Source: Thozetella sp. PMI_491 (lineage: Eukaryota; Ascomycota; Sordariomycetes; Chaetosphaeriales; Chaetosphaeriaceae). From it: DNA of 64,000 nt. The translations under genes were made by a program, and so were the position numbers. The stretch spans positions 434,001-498,000 of the forward strand of contig MU270017.1 of assembly GCA_021432635.1 (NCBI GenBank). Direction: 5' to 3'. Below are positions 46,813-59,144 of the stretch, piece after piece. Within the stretch, counting starts at the first letter, position 1; each line of letters starts with the position of its first letter. The notes below the pieces were generated by a model. It saw only the letters and a list, made by a program, of their open reading frames with translations, had not been told where the DNA came from and searched no databases.

Positions 46813-48312
46813 ATGCGGGTCAACACTCTCCTTACTTACACCAGTGCCCTCCTGGGCGCCGTGTCTGCGGCTCCCAAGCCGATCGCCCGCCGCCAAGCTG
46901 CGGGTGCCCAGAACGTTGTGTACTGGGGCCAGAACGGCGGTGGCACGATCGAGAACAATGACCTCTCGACGTACTGCCAGCCCAACTCTGGGATCGACGT
47001 CATTGTCCTGGCCTTCCTGTACTCGTACGGCAACGGCCAGCTCATCCCTTCGGGCACCGTCGGCCAGTCTTGCTTCATTGCCCAGTCGGGCCAGGGCCAG
47101 AACTGCGAGGCTCTCTCCGCTGCCATCGCCACGTGCAAGGCGAATGGTGTCAAGATTATCCTGTCCCTAGGCGGTGCGGTCGGCTCGTACACTCTGTCGT
47201 CCAACTCGGAGGCCGAAACCATCGCCCAGAACCTATGGAATGCTTACGGAAACTCGGGCAACACCGGCGTGCAGCGCCCCTTCGGAAACAACTTTGTAAA
47301 CGGCTTCGACTTTGACCTCGAGGCCAACCGCGGCGCGGCGTACTATCCGGCCATGATCGCCAAGCTGCGGTCTCTCTTTGCCACGGACCCTAGCAACACG
47401 TACTATGTGAGTGTTCCTTGTTGATATCTCTCGGCATTCGACTGGCGTCTCTTCAACAACTGCTAACCATGGAATACCGAAGATCACGGGTGCCCCCCAG
47501 TGCCCAATCCCTGAGCCGAACATGGGTACCATCATTGGCAACGCCACGTTCGATTATTTGTTTGTACAGTTTTATAACAACGCCGAGTAAGTGAAACTAA
47601 TAGCGGTCAAACAAGATGGATTGTTTAATAATATGGAATTAGTTATACCTACCCCTGCGCGCTTCCGTTTAACAACTTGAACGCGCCTTTTAACTATGAC
47701 CAGTGGGTCAGCTTTACCGCGAGCTCCGCATCTGCCAACGCCAAGATTTTCATCGGCGTGCCTGCGTCTCCTCTCGGCGCCACCGGCACCCCGAGCGGTG
47801 AGAAGTACTACATCACCCCCGACCAGCTCTCCAGCCTCGTCTCCGAGTACAAGAGCCACACCCGGTTCGGAGGCATCATGATGTGGAGCGCTGGCTTCTC
47901 GGACGCCAACGTCAACAACGGCTGCACCTATGCTCAGGAAGCCCACGCCATCCTGGTGACTGGTAGCACTTGCGTCAATGGTCCAGTTTCGGGCGGTGGT
48001 GGTGGCGGTGGTGGCAGCAGCACGACGACCACTAGGACCGCGACTTCGACCGCCACTACCACGTCGACTTCTGCCACAGCCACTGCGACCGGAACCGTTC
48101 CTCAGTGGGGTCAGGTTAGTACTTTTATTCCTCCAATAGCCCGTTTCATGTCCCAATTCTTCCACACTTCCGTCTAGCTCTATCAACGGGAGGCAGATCA
48201 TGGCTAATTGTACGCCCTATAGTGCGGCGGGATTGGCTACACCGGCCCGACCCAGTGCATACCTCCGTACACATGTGTTTACACCTCTGATTGGTGGGCG
48301 CAGTGCGAGTAA
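46813..48312 (+). CDS. Secreted GH18 chitinase (class III type) with C-terminal CBM1
   Basis: Endo-acting chitinase for wall or exogenous chitin. Exons 46813-47406, 47483-47586, 47643-48114 and 48223-48312 give about 419 residues. Residues 1-20 are a signal peptide (RVNTLLTYTSALLGAVSAAP), followed by a dibasic-like ARRQ. The GH18 barrel starts NVVYWGQNGGGTIENNDLS. It has the substrate-binding KIILSLGGAVGSY and the catalytic block VNGFDFDLE with the acid Glu present, then the later strands YVQFYNN-type (FVQFYNNADYTYPCAL) and GGIMMWSAGFSDANV. A Gly run and a Thr/Ser linker lead to a CBM1: QWGQCGGIGYTGPTQC...CVYTSDWWAQCE, with its aromatic and Cys residues. The CBM1 exists only after splicing 48114 to 48223; the unspliced frame ends in unrelated sequence. 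It is intact throughout. Confidence 0.94.
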
Positions 48313-49136
48313 GGGGGGGTGTTTAGCGGAACCTATTCGCCTGTCCGTACACCGTCAGGCAGCATGGGCGTACAGTCGCGCGACTTGGAGGTTGCGTCCG
48401 ATTGTTGGAAATTGATGTCCAATACGAATGTGCCATTAGCCTGGCTATATGATGAAACATGAATTCCAAACAATTCCAAGTATTATGCGATGTTCTCATC
48501 TGTGTTTGCAGTGACGTGCTTTGCGTTAAAAGCACTCGGCGGTTACACAACGAGTCATGCTTTTTTTTTTTTTTTTCATTTTCTCTCGAGCCTCTCTCGT
48601 ATGGGCCGAACGGCCGTGCTCATTCCAGTCGCTTATGCCACCCACCGGTTCCCATTCCTAGATTTTAGGCTTTTGTGGGCAACTTCGGCATCTGCTAACA
48701 TCCCGTTGAATTCGTTTCATCGCCCGAGGTCTTGTTTAGGTTCACAGCTGGAGGCGAGGGTAGCTGCACGTCTTAGCCCGCCCGATACGCGGAAGAGCAA
48801 GGGCGCGTCGGCGGGGCTAAACTTAATCCGTCACGATCGAGACTACCACCTAGGCAAGGCACCCGAGATAGGAGCGCTTTAGCACGGCCACTACTGCCGA
48901 GCACCTCGAACGCATTAGACTCAGACGGACTGGAAGCTCCCGTAGGTTTGTCATTAGCGTCAGACCCTGGAAAGCCTTTAGCTGAGGAGCGGTGAGGTCC
49001 ATCCAATGTTGGCTAGGTCTCCGCCCTTAGGCCGATGACGTGATAGAGGAACCTGCAAGTACCTTGCCTACGGCCTCTGGCGATATAATCTGCGAAGGAA
49101 GGGAAACCTATTGATTATGAATCGCGACACATAAAG
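48313..49136. other. Intergenic
   Basis: 3' region of the chitinase and upstream region of the methyltransferase. A T-run of about 15 lies near 48562-48577. No other gene is seen. Confidence 0.5.
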
Positions 49137-50508
49137 ATGGACGACAGCGAGATCACATCCGGCACTGTGAACGAGCCTCTGAGCCCATTTCCCGTGTCGT
49201 TGCGGGTGAGATTCGACCTTTTCCTCGATGAAACCCCCTGCCAAGAAGGGAGAATATTGAAAGGCTGACCCAATCACGCAATTCCAAGGTGGACCCGAAA
49301 GCCGAGGAGAACTGGACCGAGACACAAACCGCCGAACTGTGAGAAAGATATGCCTCTGGCTTGTTCGTGGAGAGCCATGCTAACCATGCCGCGTTGTTTT
49401 TCAAAGCTTGGCTTCTCTCGATACTTCTAGCGACGAAGAGCGGCCAAGAACCTTTTACAAGTACCAGGAGAGGGGTAAGCGGTCTCCTACCTTTTAGAAC
49501 CACGTTAATGCCCAACGTCCGCTAACTTCTAACGCCAGAGAGTTACTTTCCGAGTGAGAGCGTAAGTTGCAACCCGGACGGTACGTGGATAGGTAGTACA
49601 GACGAATGATAACATTAATTCTCATTGTTTAGAGCGATCGACACCACTTAGGTAAGCTAGAATATCTCCCTCGCGTGCCGTGGAACTCTCCCGCTAATTC
49701 TGAGCAGAACTCCAGCACATCATTGCCAAGACAGTGCTGGGCGGGGAGCTCGGTCTCGCACCGGTAGGAAAACCACGGCATGTCTTAGACCTGGGAACTG
49801 GAACCGGAATATGGGCAATCGAATTTGGTAAGTCTAGTTCCTATGAAAAAATCGATGATGGCGTGCTCGCTCCTCATTCCCTCCCTAGCCGAACATCACC
49901 CAGGATCCCAGGTTCTCGGTATCGACCTGAGCCCGATCCGGCCGGAGCGCATTCCGGACAACTGTCTCTTTAGAATAGCAAATATCGAAGACGATTGGAG
50001 CCAAGATGAGACCTTCGACTATGTCCACGGCCGCTATCTCTGCTCTCATCTCCGGGACTTTCCTAGTCTTTTCAAATCGATCCATGCCCACCTCAAGCCT
50101 GGTGGATGGGTCGAGTTTCACGAAACCTTGATGCACTTCCAAGGAATTGACGGCACGATCGAAGGCACCGCGCTGCATCGATGGAACACGCTACTGCTTA
50201 CTGGCATCCAGAGGATGGGCCTGGACGCCATGGCTGCCGTGCGGTACAAGCAGTGGATGGCTGAGGCCGGTCTTGTCAACGTTCAGGAGCGAAAATTTGC
50301 CGTTCCTTTGAATCCTTGGGCGTTGGGGGAGGACGAGAAGCGGCTAGGCGCGCTGCAGATGACGAACGTTCTCGACGGCCTTGAAGGGATTACGACATCG
50401 GTGTTCGCGCGGGGGTTAGGTTGGGAGGCAGGGCGCATCCAGACATTGCTGGCTGAAGTAAGAAGAGACATCCGCGACAGGAACATTCATGCCTACGTGC
50501 CGATGTAA
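49137..50508 (+). CDS. LaeA-like SAM-dependent methyltransferase, seven exons
   Basis: Class I methyltransferase of the fungal LaeA-like group. The substrate is unknown; LaeA itself influences secondary metabolism. Exons: 49137-49205, 49289-49338, 49407-49474, 49539-49561 (23 nt), 49633-49651 (19 nt), 49708-49827 and 49889-50508. All phases agree, giving about 322 residues. The N-terminal 60 residues are acidic and disordered (VDPKAEENW, SSDEERP). The family entry motif RTFYKYQERESYFPSES then DRHHLELQHII is assembled across four exons. The SAM-binding motif I is HVLDLGTGTGIWAIEFAEHHP (two exons), then VLGIDLSPIRPE (motif II), NIEDDW, FDYVHGRYL and LKPGGWVEFHE (post-motif). The C-terminus is LAEVRRDIRDRNIHAYVPM. 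The GTGTG loop is intact. The exact N-terminal exons are less certain than the catalytic part. Confidence 0.85.
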
Positions 50509-50740
50509 GATCTGTTAATTTCGGTATCCACGTTTGTCTGGCATCACTAACCATAGGGGTAGACTTGTGACTTGGGCGCAGAGAGGGGTGACAGCTACTT
50601 CTTAGCCTTGCTGCTATGGCATAGATCTAGATTTGCATTTCATGCACTGCATATGGGAAATCGAACAAAGGAAATCGGTAATAATGTGTTACAACTGCCC
50701 ATTAATAGCACCAAAATCATCCATCTGTGGTATGGATAGC

Positions 50741-51034
50741 CTATTGCCGCTTCCACTGTCCCGCATCCTTCACCCCCTTGGCGACATCCTGTCCGCCACC
50801 CTCAATGCTGGTTCCAATGTTGGCAACGCCATCACCAACCGGGCGCCCAGCACCACCGGTAGCACCATTCACAGTCTCGCCCACGCCTCGTCCCGCCGCG
50901 CCTACAACCCCTCCAACGGTGTTTGTGAGCCCACCAACTGTGTTGCCGAGCGTGGACGTCACGGTCTTCGCCGCGCCGGTTGCACCGGACTGCGTGTCCT
51001 TAGCAGTATCGTTGGAGTTAAAGAGATTGGACAT
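50741..51034 (-). CDS. Small LEA/hydrophilin-like protein, 97 residues
   Basis: Probably a stress-protective, intrinsically disordered or amphipathic-helical protein; this is inference. Single exon from ATG 51032-51034. Composition is Gly/Thr/Val/Ala-rich with a repeating pattern of about 11 residues (LGNTVGGLTNTVGGVVGAAG, RGVGETVNGATGGAG). There is no Cys, signal peptide or large hydrophobic segment. It begins MSNLFNSNDTAKDTQSGATG and ends KDAGQWKRQ. On the coding strand a CCCCTTTTAT element sits about 320 bp upstream; CCCCT is the yeast stress-response element core, though one copy is weak evidence. Similar Gly/Thr repeats occur in the tail of the Cys-motif protein at 27.5-28.2 kb, but I cannot show common ancestry. 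Confidence 0.65.
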   Translation of the reverse strand: MSNLFNSNDTAKDTQSGATGAAKTVTSTLGNTVGGLTNTVGGVVGAAGRGVGETVNGATGGAGRPVGDGVANIGTSIEGGGQDVAKGVKDAGQWKRQ

Positions 51035-52078
51035 CCTGTTTTGGAAGGTTGTGCTTGGCTTAATTATGCGGTGGCAATTTTACAAGATATCGAGTGAGTC
51101 GTTCTCAAGCTAGATGTCGTTCAGGAGAGATGGGTCGTTGTAAGGGAAGCTCGAAATATTTTGTCTAGAAATGAACTCCTTGGCAGTCTTATACCCAGAT
51201 TTGGCCTCTTACGTATGCTTGCGTGCTGGAGGATGTCGAAAGCAGTGGATCGACGATGCCAATATCCTGACGTCACAAACCGCCACACAACCCCTTGATT
51301 CGATAAGCCACAAGGATGTTTGCTACCCACAACAAGCTTTGGTGGAATAAAAGGGGGGTGGCTGATGTCAACGTTGAACGCCCAGTCTGCTCTCATTCGA
51401 CTGAAATTGCTTCCTTATAAGCTGTCGCCGGGAGAGGTGTCGCTACAAACAGGTTTCAAGGCCCCTTGATGACGGGAGTTACCACTTGCTTGGCTTCGTG
51501 TGGATGTGCGCCAAGCGTTCGGATAAATCTACAAGCCTTGCTGCAATAGTGCTTGAAACGAACCGTCCAACAAAGGACTAAAAGCAGGCGTTAGCCTGAG
51601 TGCCTGTGGGTTTCGTAGGCACGGTGGAGAAATAAACAGCATGCCCGCATGAGGCAACTGACCTTCCTATATTTCACCTTTCCATTCCGTAGGTCTTATG
51701 TATCACAGATAGGCGTGCAAACTTTATCCCGTTGGGCATACAATTCCCTTTCCTAGGGAATAAATTAATGCCCCTTAAGGGTGTGGAGATGCTGGGTCAC
51801 CCGAGGCATGGGTTGAATAAGGTTTATTAGATGCATGGCCAAGTGCCAGAATTGCCATTCCCGGGACGAGCTAGCGTCGTTCCAAAAGCGGTGGCTTGTC
51901 TAACCGGCTGCTCTATCTCGTCCCAGATTATTCAACCAGAATCTGTCGAGGCTAGAGTGCTCACACCCCATCTTCCATCCTCGCTATGCAGCTGCTTTCG
52001 AACTTTAGTAAGCGAGGATGTCACTGTGTTCAGCCATGATGACGTGCTATCCTCATTAAAATAATTCACACGCGCCCT
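51035..52078. other. Intergenic
   Basis: Rather AT-rich, with no supported coding frame. It separates the LEA-like gene from the pseudogene. Confidence 0.45.
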
Positions 52079-52717
52079 AGCGCATCCAGGAGTTCCATCG
52101 TGGAGTTATTCGAGCTTAGGCATTCCGAGGAACCAAGCTCACCACATTCTGCAATCTTATCCAAGGATAGAGACAGCCCATTCGATTCAGCTGTTCGAAT
52201 GGTACTCATGGTAAACTGCACCAGCCGCTGGACAAGCAGTGGGCTCTTAGAACTCGGCACGCGACCAGTGCACTTGGATCTCAACATGTCTCGGGACGAT
52301 TTTATGCGAGTAGCATTGTCGAAGCCCACCTACTCAGTCTTCGATGGGAAGGACCACTCGGCGCGCTCACAGCATATGTTTAGCTCTCCCCGCGTCTCAA
52401 GGCTCAGGAAGGTTGCAGGGTTACAGTTCCTTCTACAAATGACATCAGAAACCACGTTCAACTCGATTATTGGAGCGGAACAGTGGGCATCTAACATCAC
52501 ACTGTGGTTTTGAAAGAGCATCTGGTATCACCAGCGAGAAAGGCAGCAGATGATGCCATCAAAGCAGAATCGCAAAGGTAAGTTACTTATGCTGGTGACC
52601 CTCGCCGGTATCGTTATCACTATTGTCCAAGGGTTCTTAGGCCCCGCATTACGAGTCTGGCAGGCTTACATGACCTACCAGCAGCTGAAGATGGCGATAG
52701 ATGCCAGTGGCGTTTAG
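52079..52717 (+). pseudogene. Decayed copy of a fungal C-terminally membrane-anchored protein family
   Basis: Function of the family unknown; intact members are several hundred residues with a single C-terminal transmembrane helix. One frame reads NCTSRWTSSGLLELGTRP and later RKVAGLQFL (to about 52430). The frame then shifts by one and reads NDIRNHVQLDYWSGTVGI, hits TAA at 52492-52494 where a Tyr codon would be expected, and resumes HHTVVLKEHL. From about 52577 the first frame returns with LLMLVTLAGIVITIVQGFL and RVWQAYMTYQQLKMAID, the membrane anchor and tail, ending at TAG 52715-52717. So there is one frameshift, one nonsense codon and an apparent internal deletion between LKEHL and the anchor. 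The N-terminal part of the gene is not found upstream. The order of pieces matches what I recall of the family; no search was possible. Confidence 0.65.
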
Positions 52718-54303
52718 TTCTATTAACCTACCACCGAGTCCGTCGCGTCGGAGCAACTCTCCGGCCGAACTCATATTCTTCTCGCTTAGCAGACCGTTCA
52801 AGGTAAGCAGTGGTACTATTTCTCGATACTTAGCTAAGGCGGCAAGGAGCTACAGTTCATCCGATATTTCAAGGATAAGCCTTTCTCGGGCTAACATGAC
52901 GGCCGGAACTTAACAAACGCCGTGGCCTGGATTACAGTTGCTAGTGCTACCCAAACACTCTCGGGGAAGAGGGGGGAGGGTGAGGGTACCTGCAGACTCA
53001 AGGACTTCAGCGCGCGCTAAGGGTTGCCAAGAGCGGGATGAATTACGGCGAATTGGTCGCCACTCGTCTCGGCATCCTCCTCTAGCATGCTCCGCGAATA
53101 ATGGCCGAGCATATTGCAAAAGTCCCTCCCAAAGAATCTTTGAGCTAGGATATTTACTTTGGAGACACTTGGAAATGACAGTTTTGCCAAAGTGTTGTAC
53201 GTACGCACTAGCCTACGAGGCCAGGAACTTGGAGCGCCCGAAGTGGATACAGTATTCACAGTATAACCGTCAAGTCCTCTGGAGTGAAACATATGGCACC
53301 AAATGGGACGAAAGTAAGAGTCTCGAAGGTGCCGTCAAGAATTGCCGCGGAGGTAACCCAACTGCCCCACTTCCCCATGCAGACCATCATAGGTAAGGTA
53401 AGGTACCTTCGGAGTTGGGCTTAATCGGTGCTAGTGGTCCGGCATTCAACAAATGATGCCTCCCTGGCTGTAGCGGTTATTGACCACCGAGAAGTAAGGC
53501 CGGCACTTTGTGTTTAGGACGCAGCGCCAAGACCCGAGGTTTCGTTCCTGGTGCTTCTTGATCATCCAAAAGCCACCCCCCTCTGGACGGGCGGTCATTA
53601 TTTGCTGAGTCGGGTCTCTCATTCTACCGGTAAAGGTGAAAGCAAATCGGTCGAGTGATGCTCTAACTACGAATTAAAGTATAATTAGAAAAGGACAAGA
53701 CGGGAGAGCCTCCATACATCGAAACTAGAATCCCCTACGCCGTTAAACGCAGCGTCTCGGGGGGTTCCGTACGAGTATTGGCTGTGCTGGCCACTAGGTT
53801 CCCTGCTCTCAGAGCTCGCCTTACCCAAATCTTCCCTATTGGCCATTAGCCTCGGTATCTGGATTAGCCGGGCGGCTTGGGCCAGACTTATGCCAGCGTA
53901 GCCGGTGCCAAGAAACAGACCTATGATCGCGGCGGCAGGATTCTCTTCGTATTAAAACCCCTCGGTGTAAATGACAACTACAAACATAACGAAATAGGCA
54001 GCTGCGCTTCTCTAGAAGAAGACGGATACACGGGAAGGCGATGATGTGCGAGCCGAGGAGAGGGCTTGGGCAGGATCGGATGCGACGGTGAAATGTCCCC
54101 TCCGACGTAGCATTAGGCGAAAGGCAAGAGAAGGTAATTAAGTTACAAACTACAGATGCCTAGATCAAACATAACCACTGCACACACCCATATGTATATA
54201 TATCGCCAGTGGCCCTTCGCGTTTTTGAAGACTCCAGCCAGTCTCTCATTCGATCAAGCCAACAATTCGAAAGTCAAGCATTGTCAAATATTTGATATTC
54301 ACC
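52718..54303. other. Intergenic, about 1.6 kb
   Basis: A frame at 52938-53396 (+) contains a plausible-looking stretch, RQVLWSETYGTKWDESKSLE, with no recognised domain. It may be part of another decayed gene. Nothing else is supported. The promoter of the next gene lies at the end. Confidence 0.4.
54195..54203 (+). promoter_or_regulatory. TATA box of the secreted unknown gene
   Basis: TATATATAT lies about 105 bp before the ATG at 54304, a good position for a fungal TATA-dependent promoter. Confidence 0.5.
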
Positions 54304-55098
54304 ATGAGGTCGACAGTCTTTGCCACTTTGGCCGCGGCCGCGGGGATTGCTTCTGCTACTACGCCCGTTGTTTTCGATGTACGGCTGTGAACGTGAATTA
54401 GTTTGTAATCTGCATCTAATCGAGGTATTAGTTCAACGACATCGCCGTCCCAAACACCAAATCTTGCGCCTTCAAAAAGTGGAGCAACCCCGAGGTTTAC
54501 CAGGTACTCATCTGTTATTACGGAAATCCGGTGACAAGAGTTGTCAAAACTGACCCGCAACAGGGCGTGCAATGGACTAACATGGTGTACACGCTGAACC
54601 GGACCGAAACTTCAGCCTGCTCCGGCGACCCGGTCCATCTCCCCCCGTACCCGGATGGTCTGTTCCCTGGTTGGGGAGACGGAGGTGCTATCGGAGTCGC
54701 CAATGGTACGCTCCGGCTCAACATGCCGGATTTGACCGTAGGGTTATCTGGAAACATCGACTTCTACCTTCGTATCGAATTGAGCCAAGAGGAGGTAAGC
54801 AAAACATGTTGACGAGTGGCCTCCAAGAAAGCGATGCTAACAGCGCATGCAGATCGATGCCGGGGACGCGACCCAGTTGGTGGAGATTTTTGCTGGTGAC
54901 TACACGAGCTCTATCCCCATCCAGAGGTTCGAGACTCAGACCGGCATCGACGGAAACTTCTTCGAATGGTACCACATTCCGAACACAGCGCCGTTCAGGT
55001 TCCTGGAGATCAGGGCTAGGACCTGGCTCGTTGACAGACCTCAGAAGTACCGGGATGCGCTCTTCTACATTACCCATCTTGCGATGGACAAAATTTAG
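54304..55098 (+). CDS. Secreted hypothetical protein, about 227 residues
   Basis: Function unknown. Exons 54304-54378, 54432-54794 and 54853-55098 join in phase. Exon 1 is a signal peptide (MRSTVFATLAAAAGIASA) plus TTPVVFD. The mature protein has few Cys (SCAFKKW, VLICYYG, SACSGDP) and a beta-rich, acidic and aromatic composition: NMPDLTVGLSGNIDFYLRIE, then LVEIFAGDYTSSIP and GNFFEWYHIPNTAPFRFLEI. There is no GPI or membrane anchor. The segment 54504-54563 (60 bp, GTACTC...CTGAC...CAG) could be a further in-frame intron; removing it would shorten the protein by 20 residues. The donor is not ideal, so I left it in. A good TATA box lies upstream. It may be an effector-like or wall-associated protein, but no family is recognised. 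Confidence 0.72.
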
Positions 55099-56148
55099 AC
55101 GCAGCAGATGCGAAGAGGTTAATTTTAAGTTTGCTGTGGGGGTTGACGGCCGATCCCCCGTGTCAGCTGGGGACCTTCTTCAGCGCCTTCGGCCAGAATG
55201 ATGACCAGGCTACTATGCCTTGCTGTCATCAGCGCGGCATAAAAACTTGCTTTCTTTGTATTCACAGTTTACTTAGTAGATATTATTGAAGGTATATAGC
55301 ATTTGTGTGGGCAGCAGCTTTACGGTTGAACAAGCACAAGCAAATATGAGCCCATTTAACTCGCACAGCAGATGCCATACCCGGCCTTTTAGGCAAAGTC
55401 AATGAAGCAAGAAAATCGCACAGCAAAAAAAGTGTGAGATTATAAAATAAGCCACTCCTAATGGATTGGCAAGGATTTGGGGAGGGGGGTACAGGCCCAA
55501 TGATTCTGCACGACCACCACCTTGCACCATATAGATAGATATAACTATCAGATTTAATCACAGAGGGAAGGCGCTAGTAGCTAGTCCTGGTCTGGAATAT
55601 TGTAGTACTAGAGATATAGATGAGAATGCGCTGAATGTGGTAAGCGCTGGCCACGATATAGTCTAGTCGACGGAGGCTTCTGTAAAGAGATAGTAGCTAT
55701 ACTGTCTGAGGAAGAAATCATATGACGAAGCAGTCCTATAACAAAGCACAGAAGCATAAAGAAGCGCTGGTAAGCTTGAAAAGGAGGCTAGAGTTTAGTT
55801 TGACTACGGATGTACTGCTTGCTCGCTGCTGAAGCGCTGTATCTTGCCCCTTCAATCTGCTGTACCCGGTGCTCTGACATATACCTTCACCGACTTCCTG
55901 TAGTATTTTACAAGTGTAGAATAAACGAGTGCTGAGTGTATCTAGGAAGGCTACGGTCTCAATCTACTTAAGAGCAAAGTGGCTTATATAATTTCTACCT
56001 ATATGTCATACTTCTCTTTTTCAGTTAACCTTTTATCTTCACACAATAGCAGTGGAGGCGGCTCTCAGCTATTACGCAACAGTTTTGATATTCACCTGGA
56101 CCCACCATGGTTGTGAGCAGGCGCAGTCCTTCTACAGCTATAATCTAT
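55099..56148. other. Convergent intergenic, AT-richer
   Basis: Tail-to-tail spacer of about 1 kb. The part at 55560-56040 has a different texture (more A+T, many short stops) and might be an old transposon scrap. No terminal repeat or protein motif is found. Confidence 0.4.
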
Positions 56149-58321
<2,173 letters not shown>

Positions 58322-59144
58322 GGCGTTTACTAATAGCTAGAGCAGCCAGCAGGTCTCGTTGTAGTTTCTTTCGGATGGTTGCTAGAATATAAATTCAAAT
58401 GTTACAAGATGAAAGTTCCTCAATTTGGGTAGCGATTGGGACAGCCATAACGGAGTTGGAGTACCTTGGCTTGTGATTGGAATACATCACCCCCAAAGAC
58501 ACACTCCACTACCCCGCGGGCTTGCTCCCCCGCGTCGCGCCCGCGTCGGCAGTTTTTCTGGCCTCCATCTTAGGCGCTCCCCGCTTGCATAGTGCATGCG
58601 GCAGAGATCGAGAGGGGATAGCAAGATGCGCAACGAGGAGAACTAGCAGATGCCGGAAGAGACGCGTGCCGCTAATGTGGGAGATTCAAGGCGCCAAGGG
58701 GGAGCCTATCCCCTCGAGGTGTAGGTTGTCGACGAAGTACGTCCGCTAAGCCCTTCCAAGCTAATGCATACGTTATCCCCAACTCCTAGAGAGCAGGCTA
58801 TTGAGCTATTGGACCATATGGGGCGAGGGCGTCTGCTTTATACCCGCTCGATTCATATCCCTGGCAGGCAAGACCAGCCAGCCATATCGCCTATCCCAGT
58901 AAACACCTCGCTTGACAAGCACTGAGCCACTTCACGCCCCGAGACCGGAATGAAACAAAATGTACTAGTCATATGTTCGGACTGTATTTACGTCTACTAT
59001 CTCTTGTAAAGATAGATATAATATGTACCGAGAAAATTAAGTCTGCGATATGCCAGCTCAACTCCTGTCTTAAACTCCTCCCTTTGGCCGTGACACCCCG
59101 AAATTTTATGCACTGCGAACCCCAGGCTTGCCCTTCTAAGCCTC
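58322..59144. other. Intergenic
   Basis: Upstream of the oxidase and downstream of the LysM gene. A TTTATATT element (minus strand, about 58386-58393) lies some 65 bp before the oxidase ATG and is a weak TATA candidate. No gene is seen. Confidence 0.45.

Noticed and set aside
53480-53565. tRNA-like box pattern (TAGCGG... and GGTTTCGTTCC)
   Set aside because: The B-box is imperfect and I could not fold acceptor, anticodon and T arms consistently. A tRNA scan would settle it.
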